A stretch of DNA of 15,009 nucleotides. Origin: Bacteriovoracaceae bacterium. Its GTDB lineage: Bacteria; Bdellovibrionota; Bacteriovoracia; Bacteriovoracales; Bacteriovoracaceae. Of the stretch, positions 7,575-15,009 are shown piece by piece (position 1 is the first letter of the stretch; each line of letters begins with the position of its first letter). The position numbers and the translations under genes are program-made. The DNA is taken from contig CANEVK010000028.1 in the NCBI GenBank assembly GCA_947442115.1, positions 1 to 15,009 on the forward strand, read 5' to 3'. The notes under the pieces were generated by a model, which was not told the DNA's origin, made no database searches, and was given only the letters and a program-made list of their open reading frames with translations.

Positions 7575-9896
7575 TTAATCTCGAGGAATATTCTCCGGAT
7601 CGTGCATCCAGTTGCAGTCAAATTGAGGATCTCCCTCAGCGATAGATTTTTTCTTACCTTCCTCAGAAACAATCCAAAGAATAGAAGAGATTGTTTTTCG
7701 AGTGGCAGGTGCCTTTTTGGCATTAAAAGAAAGAAGGAACTTAACGAGTTTCCAAATATCTTTTCCCTGTTTTGTCTGAGGGACTTCCTCAAATTTTACC
7801 AGATAGAGATAAACTTGTTTGGCCAGAGTTTCACGAATTTTTGCAGTATTCAGCACACTCGGAAGTTTGGGAAGCATTCCCATGATGGCCGGTTTATAGA
7901 TGGCATAGGCATCTACCACTTCTTCATGATCCATAATATTATTAACAGTTCGTGTATCCCATCGTGCAATCGTCGTCTCAACATGCATCATAGCAAGCAA
8001 CATGGACATAATGTCACCTTCAGAATAAGGAATTTCCTTTTGATCATCTGGATAAATTTGGCAAGTCCTTGCTGCTTTTGCTGAAGCATCTATGTATTGT
8101 AGATTATGAAATGAGTTAAAATTCTGATCGCAACCAAGATTATTATCAGCACTTAAATATTCAAATAACTTTGGAAAATATTTTCTATAATTCGTACACA
8201 AGGCTTCGTAGAAATTTTCTTTAAAGCAACCAGGTTCTACTCTTCCAAACTGATCAATGGCACAGTTTTTAGCTTCAAAGAATTTAAAAATTTCTTTTTT
8301 AGCCTTTAATGATGTAAATAAACTGATAGCGAATTCTGTGGCTTCATCAACATCTAAAACAGTATTATTGTCTGATTGATACTGAAAAAGTGAGCCAAGA
8401 AGCGAAATTGTCTCAGCGATGTTTCGAGACCTGCGAGGCAAAATAATATCCATTTCAATCAGCTCATTTTCAAAGCGCTTAAGGATATCTCTTAACTGCT
8501 CATTCCCCATGGAAAGAGAACTTCCGTAGTAACCAAAGGCAGTCTTAATTAAATACTCATAAATAGCGACTTCACCAAAGGCATCTGCATTACGTCGATA
8601 ATCACCCGAATAAGAAGCCATTTCTTCATGGCCTTTAAAATATCTGTAGGTGTTGGCCACTCGGCTAAACTCAACCAAATCAGCTTTATTTTCAGGAAAC
8701 TCTAATTCATATTTCTTTGGATCTAAATAAACCGATATCGGTGCCTCTAATTGAGGTTTGATATTCGGTGACTGATAGATCTTATGAAAAGCGAGATTTC
8801 GATTTGTAATATTGAAAACATGTGAAAAGATTTTCTCGAGATCTTTTCCAAGAACCCACTCTTGCTCTTCTTGACTTTGAAAATCATTTTTTGTTTTAGT
8901 GAGAATTTTTTTGACTTCAACAATCAGTGAGCGATATTTTCCAATCCTTTTGTCCTCATCTAACAATCGATCAATTCCATCAATGGCCATATCCACATGA
9001 AACAGAGGCTCAAAGCGACGATCGCCACGAGCTGGATGGAAAAGAATGTTTGTTAAATCATAAGCATCTTCTTGCAGAAATTTCATGGCATCGGCTTGCT
9101 CAAGAATAAGATGCTTATATCTGACAGCATCTAGGACGAGGGAAAGAAGCTTTGGAAGATGATCAAAAAGAAAACCAAGTTCTTTATGATTTATTGTTTT
9201 TGGTTCCCCACCGACAAGAATCTTCTTGGCAAAAAGAAGCCCCTCAACCTTGGCAAGAATTTCTGGATCTCCAGAGGGTACAAAAGCCTCGACTAGACCC
9301 ATAATATCAAGTTGATTGATAGAATCACCTCGATCAGCAACATAAATTTTCATCAGTTCTTGCTGAATCTGAGTTGCTGCATCCTCCACTCGCTTTCGGT
9401 GGGATTCATGCACAGGTAAATTTGCTGGTCTATCAGACCCAAAGGTATTTGAGTAATGCCTGTAAGAATGGATGTTAAACATTTTTACGAGTTCAAGGAT
9501 CTGAACAACGTTTTCTTTTGAGATAAAATCTTTTGACTCACCAGTGATTAAATGGGCCAAATCAAAGACAGCATGTATCGCTGGGTAAGTGCTGGGCTTA
9601 ATATTTGGCATGTTCTGTTTTAAGTAGTTAACCAGGGCGACACGAGAAAGCTTACCTTCTCGACCAAGTTCCGAGACTTGAATAAAAATTTCTAAATTCT
9701 TTTGAAGACAAGTTAAAGTTCCAGTGATGGGCTTTACTAAAATATCGGCCAGCTCATCCATATCCAAATCGCAATTGGCCTTGAGTCGAGTGGACTCAAG
9801 TTTTTGTTCTACAACTTTTTTGGAAAATAAATCACCACAACCAGTTAGAGTCAGGGTCATGAAGATAGGGGCCAGGATGAGATTTTTAAGCTTCAT
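7575..9896 (-). CDS. Large uncharacterised lipoprotein B (paralogue of the upstream lipoprotein)
   Basis: I do not recognise this 773-residue protein. A lipoprotein signal peptide ends in the lipobox Leu-Thr-Gly-Cys, with Cys20 as the lipidated residue; the next residues (Gly-Asp-Leu-Phe) do not mark it clearly for either membrane. The rest is mostly helical with no transmembrane segment. It is clearly paralogous to the adjacent 831-residue protein: both share GCGDLF, ANCDL, LLGSLFQYQSD, EATEFAISLFTS, AARTC, RWD-x-R-x-x-NNIMD and RKTI-x-SIL blocks in the same order. Degenerate EF-hand-like loops occur near 76-87, 118-129, 186-197, 228-239, 341-352, 507-518 (QSDNNTVLDVDE) and 647-658 (DTRTVNNIMDHE). 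Eight further cysteines match cysteines in the paralogue, suggesting disulfides outside the cytoplasm. The ATG has AAAGG directly against it, an unusually short spacing, and a TAA two codons upstream rules out a longer start. A role at the cell envelope is inferred only from the lipobox. Confidence 0.85.
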   Translation of the reverse strand: MKLKNLILAPIFMTLTLTGCGDLFSKKVVEQKLESTRLKANCDLDMDELADILVKPITGTLTCLQKNLEIFIQVSELGREGKLSRVALVNYLKQNMPNIKPSTYPAIHAVFDLAHLITGESKDFISKENVVQILELVKMFNIHSYRHYSNTFGSDRPANLPVHESHRKRVEDAATQIQQELMKIYVADRGDSINQLDIMGLVEAFVPSGDPEILAKVEGLLFAKKILVGGEPKTINHKELGFLFDHLPKLLSLVLDAVRYKHLILEQADAMKFLQEDAYDLTNILFHPARGDRRFEPLFHVDMAIDGIDRLLDEDKRIGKYRSLIVEVKKILTKTKNDFQSQEEQEWVLGKDLEKIFSHVFNITNRNLAFHKIYQSPNIKPQLEAPISVYLDPKKYELEFPENKADLVEFSRVANTYRYFKGHEEMASYSGDYRRNADAFGEVAIYEYLIKTAFGYYGSSLSMGNEQLRDILKRFENELIEMDIILPRRSRNIAETISLLGSLFQYQSDNNTVLDVDEATEFAISLFTSLKAKKEIFKFFEAKNCAIDQFGRVEPGCFKENFYEALCTNYRKYFPKLFEYLSADNNLGCDQNFNSFHNLQYIDASAKAARTCQIYPDDQKEIPYSEGDIMSMLLAMMHVETTIARWDTRTVNNIMDHEEVVDAYAIYKPAIMGMLPKLPSVLNTAKIRETLAKQVYLYLVKFEEVPQTKQGKDIWKLVKFLLSFNAKKAPATRKTISSILWIVSEEGKKKSIAEGDPQFDCNWMHDPENIPRD

Positions 9897-9919
9897 CCTT
9901 TAATTTTCAAGGCAGTTAC

Positions 9920-9956
9920 TAAAATGATAAAGACCCGGCAGAAATGCCCAGGTCTT
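9920..9956 (-). terminator. Probable intrinsic terminator after lipoprotein A gene
   Basis: Read on the minus strand, AAGACC pairs with GGTCTT (9956-9951 with 9935-9930). An inner stem GGCA/TGCC closes a four-base loop, separated from the outer stem by a small internal loop. The hairpin is followed by TATCATTTTA, a moderately T-rich tract. It lies 42 bases after the lipoprotein A stop and about 33 bases before the lipoprotein B start, so it should reduce transcription from A into B. The T-tract is imperfect, hence moderate confidence. Confidence 0.6.
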
Positions 9957-9998
9957 AGGCAAAAGATCAAAAACCCATAAATTTTAAATACTTATACT

Positions 9999-12494
9999 TT
10001 AAAAAGATAACCAGTTCTGAATCCAGCTATCCTTTTCTCCATTAATTTCATGAAAAAGGACGCTGTCGGACTGCGTTAAATTCAAGGGTCTGGCCATTTG
10101 GGCCACCGGTTTTATCTGGGTCTCACTAGGGTCAAGATTCTTAATATTGTCAGGATCCCTTAAAAGATTACAGTCAAAAGTTGATGGTGCCCCCTGCTCT
10201 CCAATTGTCACAAGTATGGAACCAATAGTTTTTCTATTCCCCGGTGCTTGTTTATTGAAGCTCATCAAGAATTTTACAAACTTCCAAAGTGAACCAAAAT
10301 CCTTCTCATTAGGAATTTGCTCATACTTCACCATGTATTGGTAAATTTGTTTTTTCAATTTTTTAATAATCGCTGGCTTATCTTCTAAGAAACCATCAAG
10401 TGCCGGTGAATAAATATTATAGGCATCCATGACTTCATCAGCATCCATGATGTTGTTACGATTTCTCACATCCCAACGAAGGATTGTGGTTTCAATATGC
10501 ATGATGGCCATGAAGATAGCTTGCATATCAGATTCCGAGTAATAAATTTCCTCTTGAGTATCAGGATAAACATTACATGTACGAGCAGCTTTCACGGCCG
10601 TAGTTAAGTAGGCCTGTCCTGCAGAATCATAAGGTATTCTACAAACAAGTTTTTTAAGTTTGGGATTTCTAGGATCGGCCTCATAAACAGTGGCGCCAAG
10701 CGAGGCGAAGAGTTTTGGATATTGATCGGGGTAATTGAAACAGACGGCCTGAAAAAAATTACGTTTAAAACAATCAGGAGTAAATCGGCCAAATTCATCG
10801 GCCTGACACTGACCTTTCGCCACCAATTGATCAAAATGGGCTTTAACATCACTTCCAACGTCAATAGAGGTAAACAAACTGATGGCAAACTCAGTGGCTT
10901 CATTCACATCAAAAACTTTATTTTCGTCTGATTGATACTGAAATAAAGAGCCAAGGAGTGTAATCGTCTCTGCGGACTTTTCTTCTCGTCCAGGATACAT
11001 AAGATCATTTTCAATCAGTACGGTTTTTAGCTTCTTTACAAGATCTATGACATGATCTTTTGTCATGTAGACGCCATTTAAAGTCGCAGTAGCATCACAA
11101 ATAACTTTTCCGGCAAGATTGTTATTTGGACAACCAAACTTTTTCATCACAAGAGTAAGAGCATACTCATAAAGGGCAATTTCATAGACGGCTGAAGGGT
11201 TGCGGAAATAATCATCAGTATAGAAGGCTGAGATATTTTCCCCTCTCATAAAACGGTAACGCTTGAGGATTCGCACAAAGTTATCAACTCTATTTTTTTC
11301 ACTTTTAAACAGACTATAGAGATTTCTAAAATCATAAGTGATCTCTCTACCTGGGCGCGCCTCAAGGAGAACTCTTTCTGTGGCCCAGAAGCGGTGAAAA
11401 AAAGTTCCCGTTTTAAGCACATTCATGGCATGGCCAAAAAGTCGCTTGAGATCTCCCCCAGTCACTTGCTCCGCCTCTCCATCCATTACAACCATTTTAG
11501 CTTCTTTAATAAGCTCATAGTATTTATAAAGATCAAGAGTCCCAGAATCCGTAAACATCTGAATCGCATCAATAGCATCATTGAGAGTAAAGAGAACCTC
11601 ACCATCTCTGATACCTGTCTGAGTGGAGAAAATAAGATTATTTAAGAGCTCTACATCTGCACTTAAAAACTGAACGGTAGATTCTTGAGTTAACCTTATC
11701 TTTTTATAGCGAGTAGCATCGAGGGCCAGCAAAACATAAGAACTAAAATTATCGACAAGGTTTGAAAGCTCTTTATGAGTGATCGTGAATTTATCTCCAC
11801 CTAAAATAATCTTTTTAGCAAACAATAACTTCTTCACCTTTGTCATCGTTTGCGAATTATCATCAGAGGTGAAACTATCAATCAAGTTAACCAGATTAAG
11901 TGTGTGAATTTTCCCTTTACGGTCAGGATTGAAGATTTCCTTTAAAGCAGCTGAAATGATGAGGGCCGCAGGTTTAATTCTTTGATCTCTTTGAACGCGA
12001 TAATTCTCGTATTCAATTTCTTCCTCAGCTAAAAAAATCGGCTTGAAATTGGTAGAAGCTTTCTCGTTGAAAATTTTTGCAAATTTTACGAGGGCATCAA
12101 TATTGGGTTCAGAAATATAATCAGGGTCATCACCAAAGATGAGAAAGTTTATATCGAAAACAGATTTTAACACTTTCAGCACTTCAGGCTTAATATCTTT
12201 TCGATTATTTTTAATATAGCTTTCTAGCGCCACCCGGGACATGTAGCCAGGTTTTTTCGTTTCTACCACTTTTACAAACAGCTTAAGGTTTTTACCCAAG
12301 CAATCAATCGTTCCCTGTATGGGCTCTTCCAAGATAAGAGCGAACTCATCGACATTTAAATCACAATTGGCATTAAAGCGGTTTGACTCTAAGACATTTT
12401 TTTTCTCTTTCTTTTGAAATAAATCCCCGCATCCACTCAAAAGCAGAATGAACGTAAGAGATAAAAGCATCGAAATAAATGTCTTAACAGCCAT
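9999..12494 (-). CDS. Large uncharacterised lipoprotein A (paralogue of the downstream lipoprotein)
   Basis: I do not recognise this 831-residue protein. The signal peptide ends in the lipobox Leu-Ser-Gly-Cys, with Cys22 lipidated, followed by Gly-Asp-Leu-Phe as in its paralogue. The body is largely helical, without membrane spans. EF-hand-like loops lie near 78-89, 120-131, 189-200 (NPDRKGKIHTLN, the best in the N-terminal half), 231-242, 337-348, 521-532 (QSDENKVFDVNE) and 675-686 (DVRNRNNIMDAD). Compared with lipoprotein B it has extra segments: one around 454-480 carrying two additional cysteines (Cys455, Cys466), one around 600-630, and a C-terminal tail of about 45 residues after the shared Phe-Asp-Cys-Asn block. 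The ATG is eight bases after the upstream barrel gene, and its Shine-Dalgarno AGGAAGG (12498-12504) overlaps that gene's TAG stop, suggesting coupled expression. Outer-membrane location and calcium binding are inferences. Confidence 0.86.
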   Translation of the reverse strand: MAVKTFISMLLSLTFILLLSGCGDLFQKKEKKNVLESNRFNANCDLNVDEFALILEEPIQGTIDCLGKNLKLFVKVVETKKPGYMSRVALESYIKNNRKDIKPEVLKVLKSVFDINFLIFGDDPDYISEPNIDALVKFAKIFNEKASTNFKPIFLAEEEIEYENYRVQRDQRIKPAALIISAALKEIFNPDRKGKIHTLNLVNLIDSFTSDDNSQTMTKVKKLLFAKKIILGGDKFTITHKELSNLVDNFSSYVLLALDATRYKKIRLTQESTVQFLSADVELLNNLIFSTQTGIRDGEVLFTLNDAIDAIQMFTDSGTLDLYKYYELIKEAKMVVMDGEAEQVTGGDLKRLFGHAMNVLKTGTFFHRFWATERVLLEARPGREITYDFRNLYSLFKSEKNRVDNFVRILKRYRFMRGENISAFYTDDYFRNPSAVYEIALYEYALTLVMKKFGCPNNNLAGKVICDATATLNGVYMTKDHVIDLVKKLKTVLIENDLMYPGREEKSAETITLLGSLFQYQSDENKVFDVNEATEFAISLFTSIDVGSDVKAHFDQLVAKGQCQADEFGRFTPDCFKRNFFQAVCFNYPDQYPKLFASLGATVYEADPRNPKLKKLVCRIPYDSAGQAYLTTAVKAARTCNVYPDTQEEIYYSESDMQAIFMAIMHIETTILRWDVRNRNNIMDADEVMDAYNIYSPALDGFLEDKPAIIKKLKKQIYQYMVKYEQIPNEKDFGSLWKFVKFLMSFNKQAPGNRKTIGSILVTIGEQGAPSTFDCNLLRDPDNIKNLDPSETQIKPVAQMARPLNLTQSDSVLFHEINGEKDSWIQNWLSF

Positions 12495-12502
12495 AATCCT
12501 TC

Positions 12503-13864
12503 CTAATAAATATAACGTAGCCCTGCAAAGAGCGAATCGTTATTGGTGTAAGGAGACCAAAAAGATTTTCCACTTTCCGGAGTACCAATGAGGTTCACTC
12601 CAAGGATCGTGAGAAACTCTTTTGAAACATTATAATTCGCACGCAACATGACCAAACGGTCTGTTGTGAGCATGTCATACTTAACATCTGCCGAGAGACG
12701 AAATTGTTGAGTGAAATTTCTCATCAAAAAACCGTTGAGAGCTTGATTCCAACGTGGATCCAGAACAAGTGAGTCACGGTCTCTATCAAAAGGACTTAAA
12801 CGGGCCACATAGTTAAAGCCCATGCCGTATACGTCGTTGATTTTTGAGATTCCGCCTCCAACATAATCTTCGCGAACTTTTTTGGTTTTAATATCAGTGA
12901 AGTCAGTCGCTTCTTGGCTTCCATCTGGGTAAGTGTTTGGTCTGACTGCAATTCCAGAGATATACATTTCAAGATCTGAATTACGATACTTAAGGCTTCC
13001 ACCATAGAGATCATGGTAATAAATTTCTGGTTTAATATAGGCATTAACGACATTGGGAACAGAGATAGTGTCTAGCTTAACATTTACTTTTGTTGAAATT
13101 TGGTTCTCAGGTTTTCTCATGATAAATGCATCTACCACCCAAAACTTATTTTCCCAACCAACACTGGCCCCTACAGAGTATCGAAAGACAACTTCAGCGA
13201 GCTCTGGATAATCCACATCATATTTTACAGCGGCAGTGACACCAGGACTCGTTTCAGTAGAATCGGCCGGCGGATTGGCCCAAGGGTTTCTTGAAGTAAT
13301 AGTCTTTTTACTCTTGTTAATATCTAGGCTTGGGTTAGTCTCTGGGATGTAAATGGGTGAGCCGAACGCTTTCCAGAAAAAACCATTACTAGACCTATTT
13401 TCGTACTCAATACCGACTAATCCCTCTTGACCAGGATCAAAGTAATCAAAGTTTTTTCTATTATTAAATTTTCCTAGTCCCCAAAATGAATCCACCGTTG
13501 ACCAAGGAAGAATTTTGCGTCCAAAGCTCATGCGATCACCAATTTTCTCAGCGGAGTCCCAGGGTCTGAATAGACCATCTTTGGCCACATAAGCTTCCTG
13601 AAGAGAAAACATAGTTAAATTTTGATCATTCACGAGGGCAGAAAAATTGAACTTCTGCTCCAGATCCCCGGTTTGGTAGTTATAGTAAGAGAAATTAAAA
13701 TCTCCGTTATAGCGGTTACCAGGAACATCACCGATGTCTCGATTGATTTGATTAGTGAGTCCACCAATATGACCGTGAATGGTATCGGATGAGTTCGCAT
13801 AAACAGTTGAAACAACAGTTGTTGATAAGCAGAGGGTAAAAAATCTTTTCTTAGAAGTAGCCAT
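12503..13864 (-). CDS. Putative outer-membrane beta-barrel protein, function unknown
   Basis: This 453-residue protein has a Sec signal peptide (1 to about 23, ending Val-Tyr-Ala before Asn-Ser-Ser). The mature chain shows alternating polar/hydrophobic strands rich in Tyr, Phe, Gly and Asn. Its last strand (SLFAGLRYIY) ends in aromatic Tyr, the usual C-terminal signal for BAM-dependent barrels. Segments such as FNFSYYNYQTGDLEQKFNF (56-74) look like antiparallel strand pairs with tight turns. The length fits a porin-like barrel of roughly 14-18 strands, but I cannot name a family. Near 100-125 (FRPWDSAEKIGDRMSFGRKI) there may be an extended loop. AAGG lies about 11 bases before the ATG, so initiation is probably modest. 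It shares an operon with lipoprotein A (8-base gap), suggesting that the two act together in the outer membrane. Confidence 0.8.
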   Translation of the reverse strand: MATSKKRFFTLCLSTTVVSTVYANSSDTIHGHIGGLTNQINRDIGDVPGNRYNGDFNFSYYNYQTGDLEQKFNFSALVNDQNLTMFSLQEAYVAKDGLFRPWDSAEKIGDRMSFGRKILPWSTVDSFWGLGKFNNRKNFDYFDPGQEGLVGIEYENRSSNGFFWKAFGSPIYIPETNPSLDINKSKKTITSRNPWANPPADSTETSPGVTAAVKYDVDYPELAEVVFRYSVGASVGWENKFWVVDAFIMRKPENQISTKVNVKLDTISVPNVVNAYIKPEIYYHDLYGGSLKYRNSDLEMYISGIAVRPNTYPDGSQEATDFTDIKTKKVREDYVGGGISKINDVYGMGFNYVARLSPFDRDRDSLVLDPRWNQALNGFLMRNFTQQFRLSADVKYDMLTTDRLVMLRANYNVSKEFLTILGVNLIGTPESGKSFWSPYTNNDSLFAGLRYIY

Positions 13865-14083
13865 GAAATCTTAAACCTTTTGTCGCCAGTTAAAAAAGCT
13901 GCTCATCTTACACTTGAAATAACGATCTTTCATGCCTAATTCTACCAAGTTCAGGCCTCCAGGATGGGGCTCCATGTAAAGTTTTCCATGCCTGTCAAAA
14001 AGTCAGAAGCTTTCAGTTTTCTTGGTGCATGATTCTTAGTAAATTCAGTTCACATGTTTACTCTACAGAAGGATAAACCCTGC
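13865..14083. other. Divergent intergenic region between barrel gene and subtilase gene
   Basis: These 219 bases separate two divergently transcribed genes and should hold both promoters. The heptamer CATGCCT occurs twice in the same orientation (13931-13937 and 13987-13993, 56 bases apart); this could be a regulator site or chance. An isolated perfect TTGACA on the minus strand (13993-13998) has no good -10 at normal spacing. The subtilase ribosome binding site, GAAGGA (14068-14073), lies at the right end. I found no convincing plus-strand promoter and no RNA gene. Confidence 0.5.
13905..13933 (-). promoter_or_regulatory. Weak candidate sigma-70-type promoter for the barrel/lipoprotein A operon
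   Basis: On the minus strand, ATGAAA (13933-13928) and TAAGAT (13910-13905) are separated by 17 bases; each matches four of six consensus positions. Initiation near 13898 would leave a leader of about 34 bases before the ATG at 13864. The match is weak, and such pairs arise by chance in AT-rich DNA. Confidence 0.25.
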
Positions 14084-15009
14084 ATGAAAAAGCTAAGTAT
14101 CGGAATTCTCTTAAGTTTTGCGACCCTTTCTGGTCTCGCGGAGGCCAACTCTCGCCGCTTTCACCCTGAAAACCTCATTGTGAAAATGAAAAAAGGCGAA
14201 AAACTGGTCAAATCCCCACTCATAAAAAGTGCTAAAAGATTGATCGGTCAGATTTATCTTGTGAAAACCAATGAGCCTGAAGTCCTGGCCCAAAAACTCT
14301 CAAAGCATGAAAGTATCGAATATTCACAGCTTGATTACTATGGTGAAAAATCACAAATGCCAAAGCTCGAAGTCCTCGATGATATGGGACTTGCGATGAA
14401 GCGTTTTACAGAAGTTAATTTTTTCAATTTTAATGATCCAGATGCTTCAAAACTTTGGGCCTTTAATTCAACAAACGGCATGAATGTTAACCAGGCCTAC
14501 GATGTTCTTCCTCAGTCTGAAGCTAAAGAAATTATCGTGGCGGTTGTGGATACTGGTGTAGACCATAACCACGAAGACTTAAAAGACATTATGTGGACCA
14601 ATGAAAAAGAAATTCCGGCTAATGGAATTGATGATGATAATAATGGCTATATTGATGATATCCACGGCATCAACACACTCGTGCGTGATCGCAACGGGAA
14701 CGCTACGATGAACACGATGGCTTCTCACTGGCACGGAACTCACGTTTCTGGAACAATCGCCGCGACTCAAAATAACGGAATTGGTATTGCCGGTGTTGCT
14801 AATAACGTAAAAATTATGGCGATTAGAACAGTTCCTGATGATTCAGATGAACTTGATTCTGATATCGTTGAAGGCTTCAGATATGCTGCTAAAATGGGTG
14901 CTAAAGTGATTAACTGCTCATTTGGTAAATCTCGCAATGAGAATGGCATGGCCGTAAGAGATGCGATTGATGAAATTGGCCAACGCTACAACACGCTCGT
15001 GATTGCTTC
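14084..15009 (+). CDS. Secreted subtilisin-family serine protease (S8), N-terminal part only
   Basis: This reading frame stays open to the right edge (308 complete codons), so the gene is cut by the window. A signal peptide (1 to about 21, ending Glu-Ala before Asn-Ser) is followed by a likely I9-type propeptide (about 26-90), which folds the enzyme and is later removed. The catalytic domain then begins. The Asp motif AVVDTGVDHNHEDL places the catalytic Asp at 156, and the His motif HGTHVSGT places the catalytic His at 217. NGIDDDNNGYIDD (180-192) is an acidic, probably calcium-binding insertion common in this family, and VINCSFG (275-281) is the usual core strand. The oxyanion Asn and catalytic Ser lie beyond the window. 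GAAGGA ten bases before the ATG supports the start. It is divergent from the barrel/lipoprotein operon. The substrate is unknown; host or prey proteins, or maturation of surface proteins, are possibilities only. Confidence 0.93.
   Translation, partial: MKKLSIGILLSFATLSGLAEANSRRFHPENLIVKMKKGEKLVKSPLIKSAKRLIGQIYLVKTNEPEVLAQKLSKHESIEYSQLDYYGEKSQMPKLEVLDDMGLAMKRFTEVNFFNFNDPDASKLWAFNSTNGMNVNQAYDVLPQSEAKEIIVAVVDTGVDHNHEDLKDIMWTNEKEIPANGIDDDNNGYIDDIHGINTLVRDRNGNATMNTMASHWHGTHVSGTIAATQNNGIGIAGVANNVKIMAIRTVPDDSDELDSDIVEGFRYAAKMGAKVINCSFGKSRNENGMAVRDAIDEIGQRYNTLVIA

Noticed and set aside
7512..8084. A 190-codon plus-strand open frame
   Set aside because: It lies opposite the C-terminal coding part of lipoprotein B, has no signal peptide or recognisable motif, and reads as an antisense shadow.
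13977..13995. FliA-type promoter, since TAAAGTTT is present
   Set aside because: The required GCCGATAA-like -10 is absent at the expected spacing.
13976..13998. Minus-strand promoter built on the perfect TTGACA at 13993-13998
   Set aside because: No acceptable -10 hexamer occurs 16-18 bases downstream; the nearest candidate is at 14 bases with three of six matches.
14033..14062. Plus-strand promoter TTCTTA / TTTACT before the subtilase gene
   Set aside because: The -35 matches only three of six positions and the spacing is 18; this is no better than chance in AT-rich DNA.
14111..14293. Short minus-strand open frames opposite the subtilase gene (also 14579-14770 and 14767-14949)
   Set aside because: All are antisense to the well-supported protease reading frame, which has clear Asp and His motifs.
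1..15009. CRISPR array, tRNA or rRNA genes, insertion sequences
   Set aside because: I saw no regularly spaced repeats, cloverleaf-like segments, rRNA-like stretches, transposase motifs or terminal inverted repeats. The two lipoprotein genes are diverged paralogues, not a DNA repeat.

Overview
The window is an AT-rich, gene-dense piece of a didermic bacterial chromosome. One long co-oriented block on the minus strand runs from about 13.9 kb down to the left edge. A single plus-strand gene starts near the right edge and is cut by it. The gene set (Skp/OmpH, BamA, LolD, a LolC/E-type permease, LysS, RF2), the many envelope proteins and the low GC suggest a Bdellovibrionota-type predator relative (Bacteriovorax/Halobacteriovorax-like). 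That assignment is inferred from gene content and remembered gene order, not from a search.

Layout in minus-strand transcription order: (1) 13864-12503, an outer-membrane beta-barrel protein with a signal peptide; (2) 12494-9999, large lipoprotein A, whose Shine-Dalgarno sequence overlaps the stop codon of the barrel gene; (3) a hairpin plus T-rich tract at about 9920-9956 that looks like an intrinsic terminator; (4) 9896-7575, large lipoprotein B, a clear paralogue of A; (5) 7506-6354, prfB (RF2), which reads through a programmed +1 frameshift at CTT-TGA-C; (6) 6357-4792, lysS; (7) 4795-3590, a LolC/E permease; (8) 3593-2934, lolD; (9) 2876-573, bamA, starting with TTG; (10) 532-26, skp/ompH. 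prfB, lysS, lolC and lolD are joined by three successive 4-base ATGA overlaps. On the plus strand, 14084 to the window end encodes the signal peptide, propeptide and first part of the catalytic domain of a subtilisin-family (S8) protease.

Functionally, the left half joins two translation genes (peptide release, lysine charging) to the machinery that moves lipoproteins to the outer membrane (LolCD) and inserts beta-barrels into it (BamA, with the Skp chaperone). The right half encodes clients of those same pathways: one beta-barrel and two large lipoproteins of a family I do not recognise. The two lipoproteins share conserved cysteines and a series of degenerate EF-hand-like loops. The barrel plus paired lipoproteins, with a divergent secreted protease beside them, is the least explained part of the window and the best candidate for an undescribed surface system. 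No tRNA, rRNA, CRISPR array, insertion sequence or long repeat was seen, and no intergenic stretch exceeds about 220 bases.
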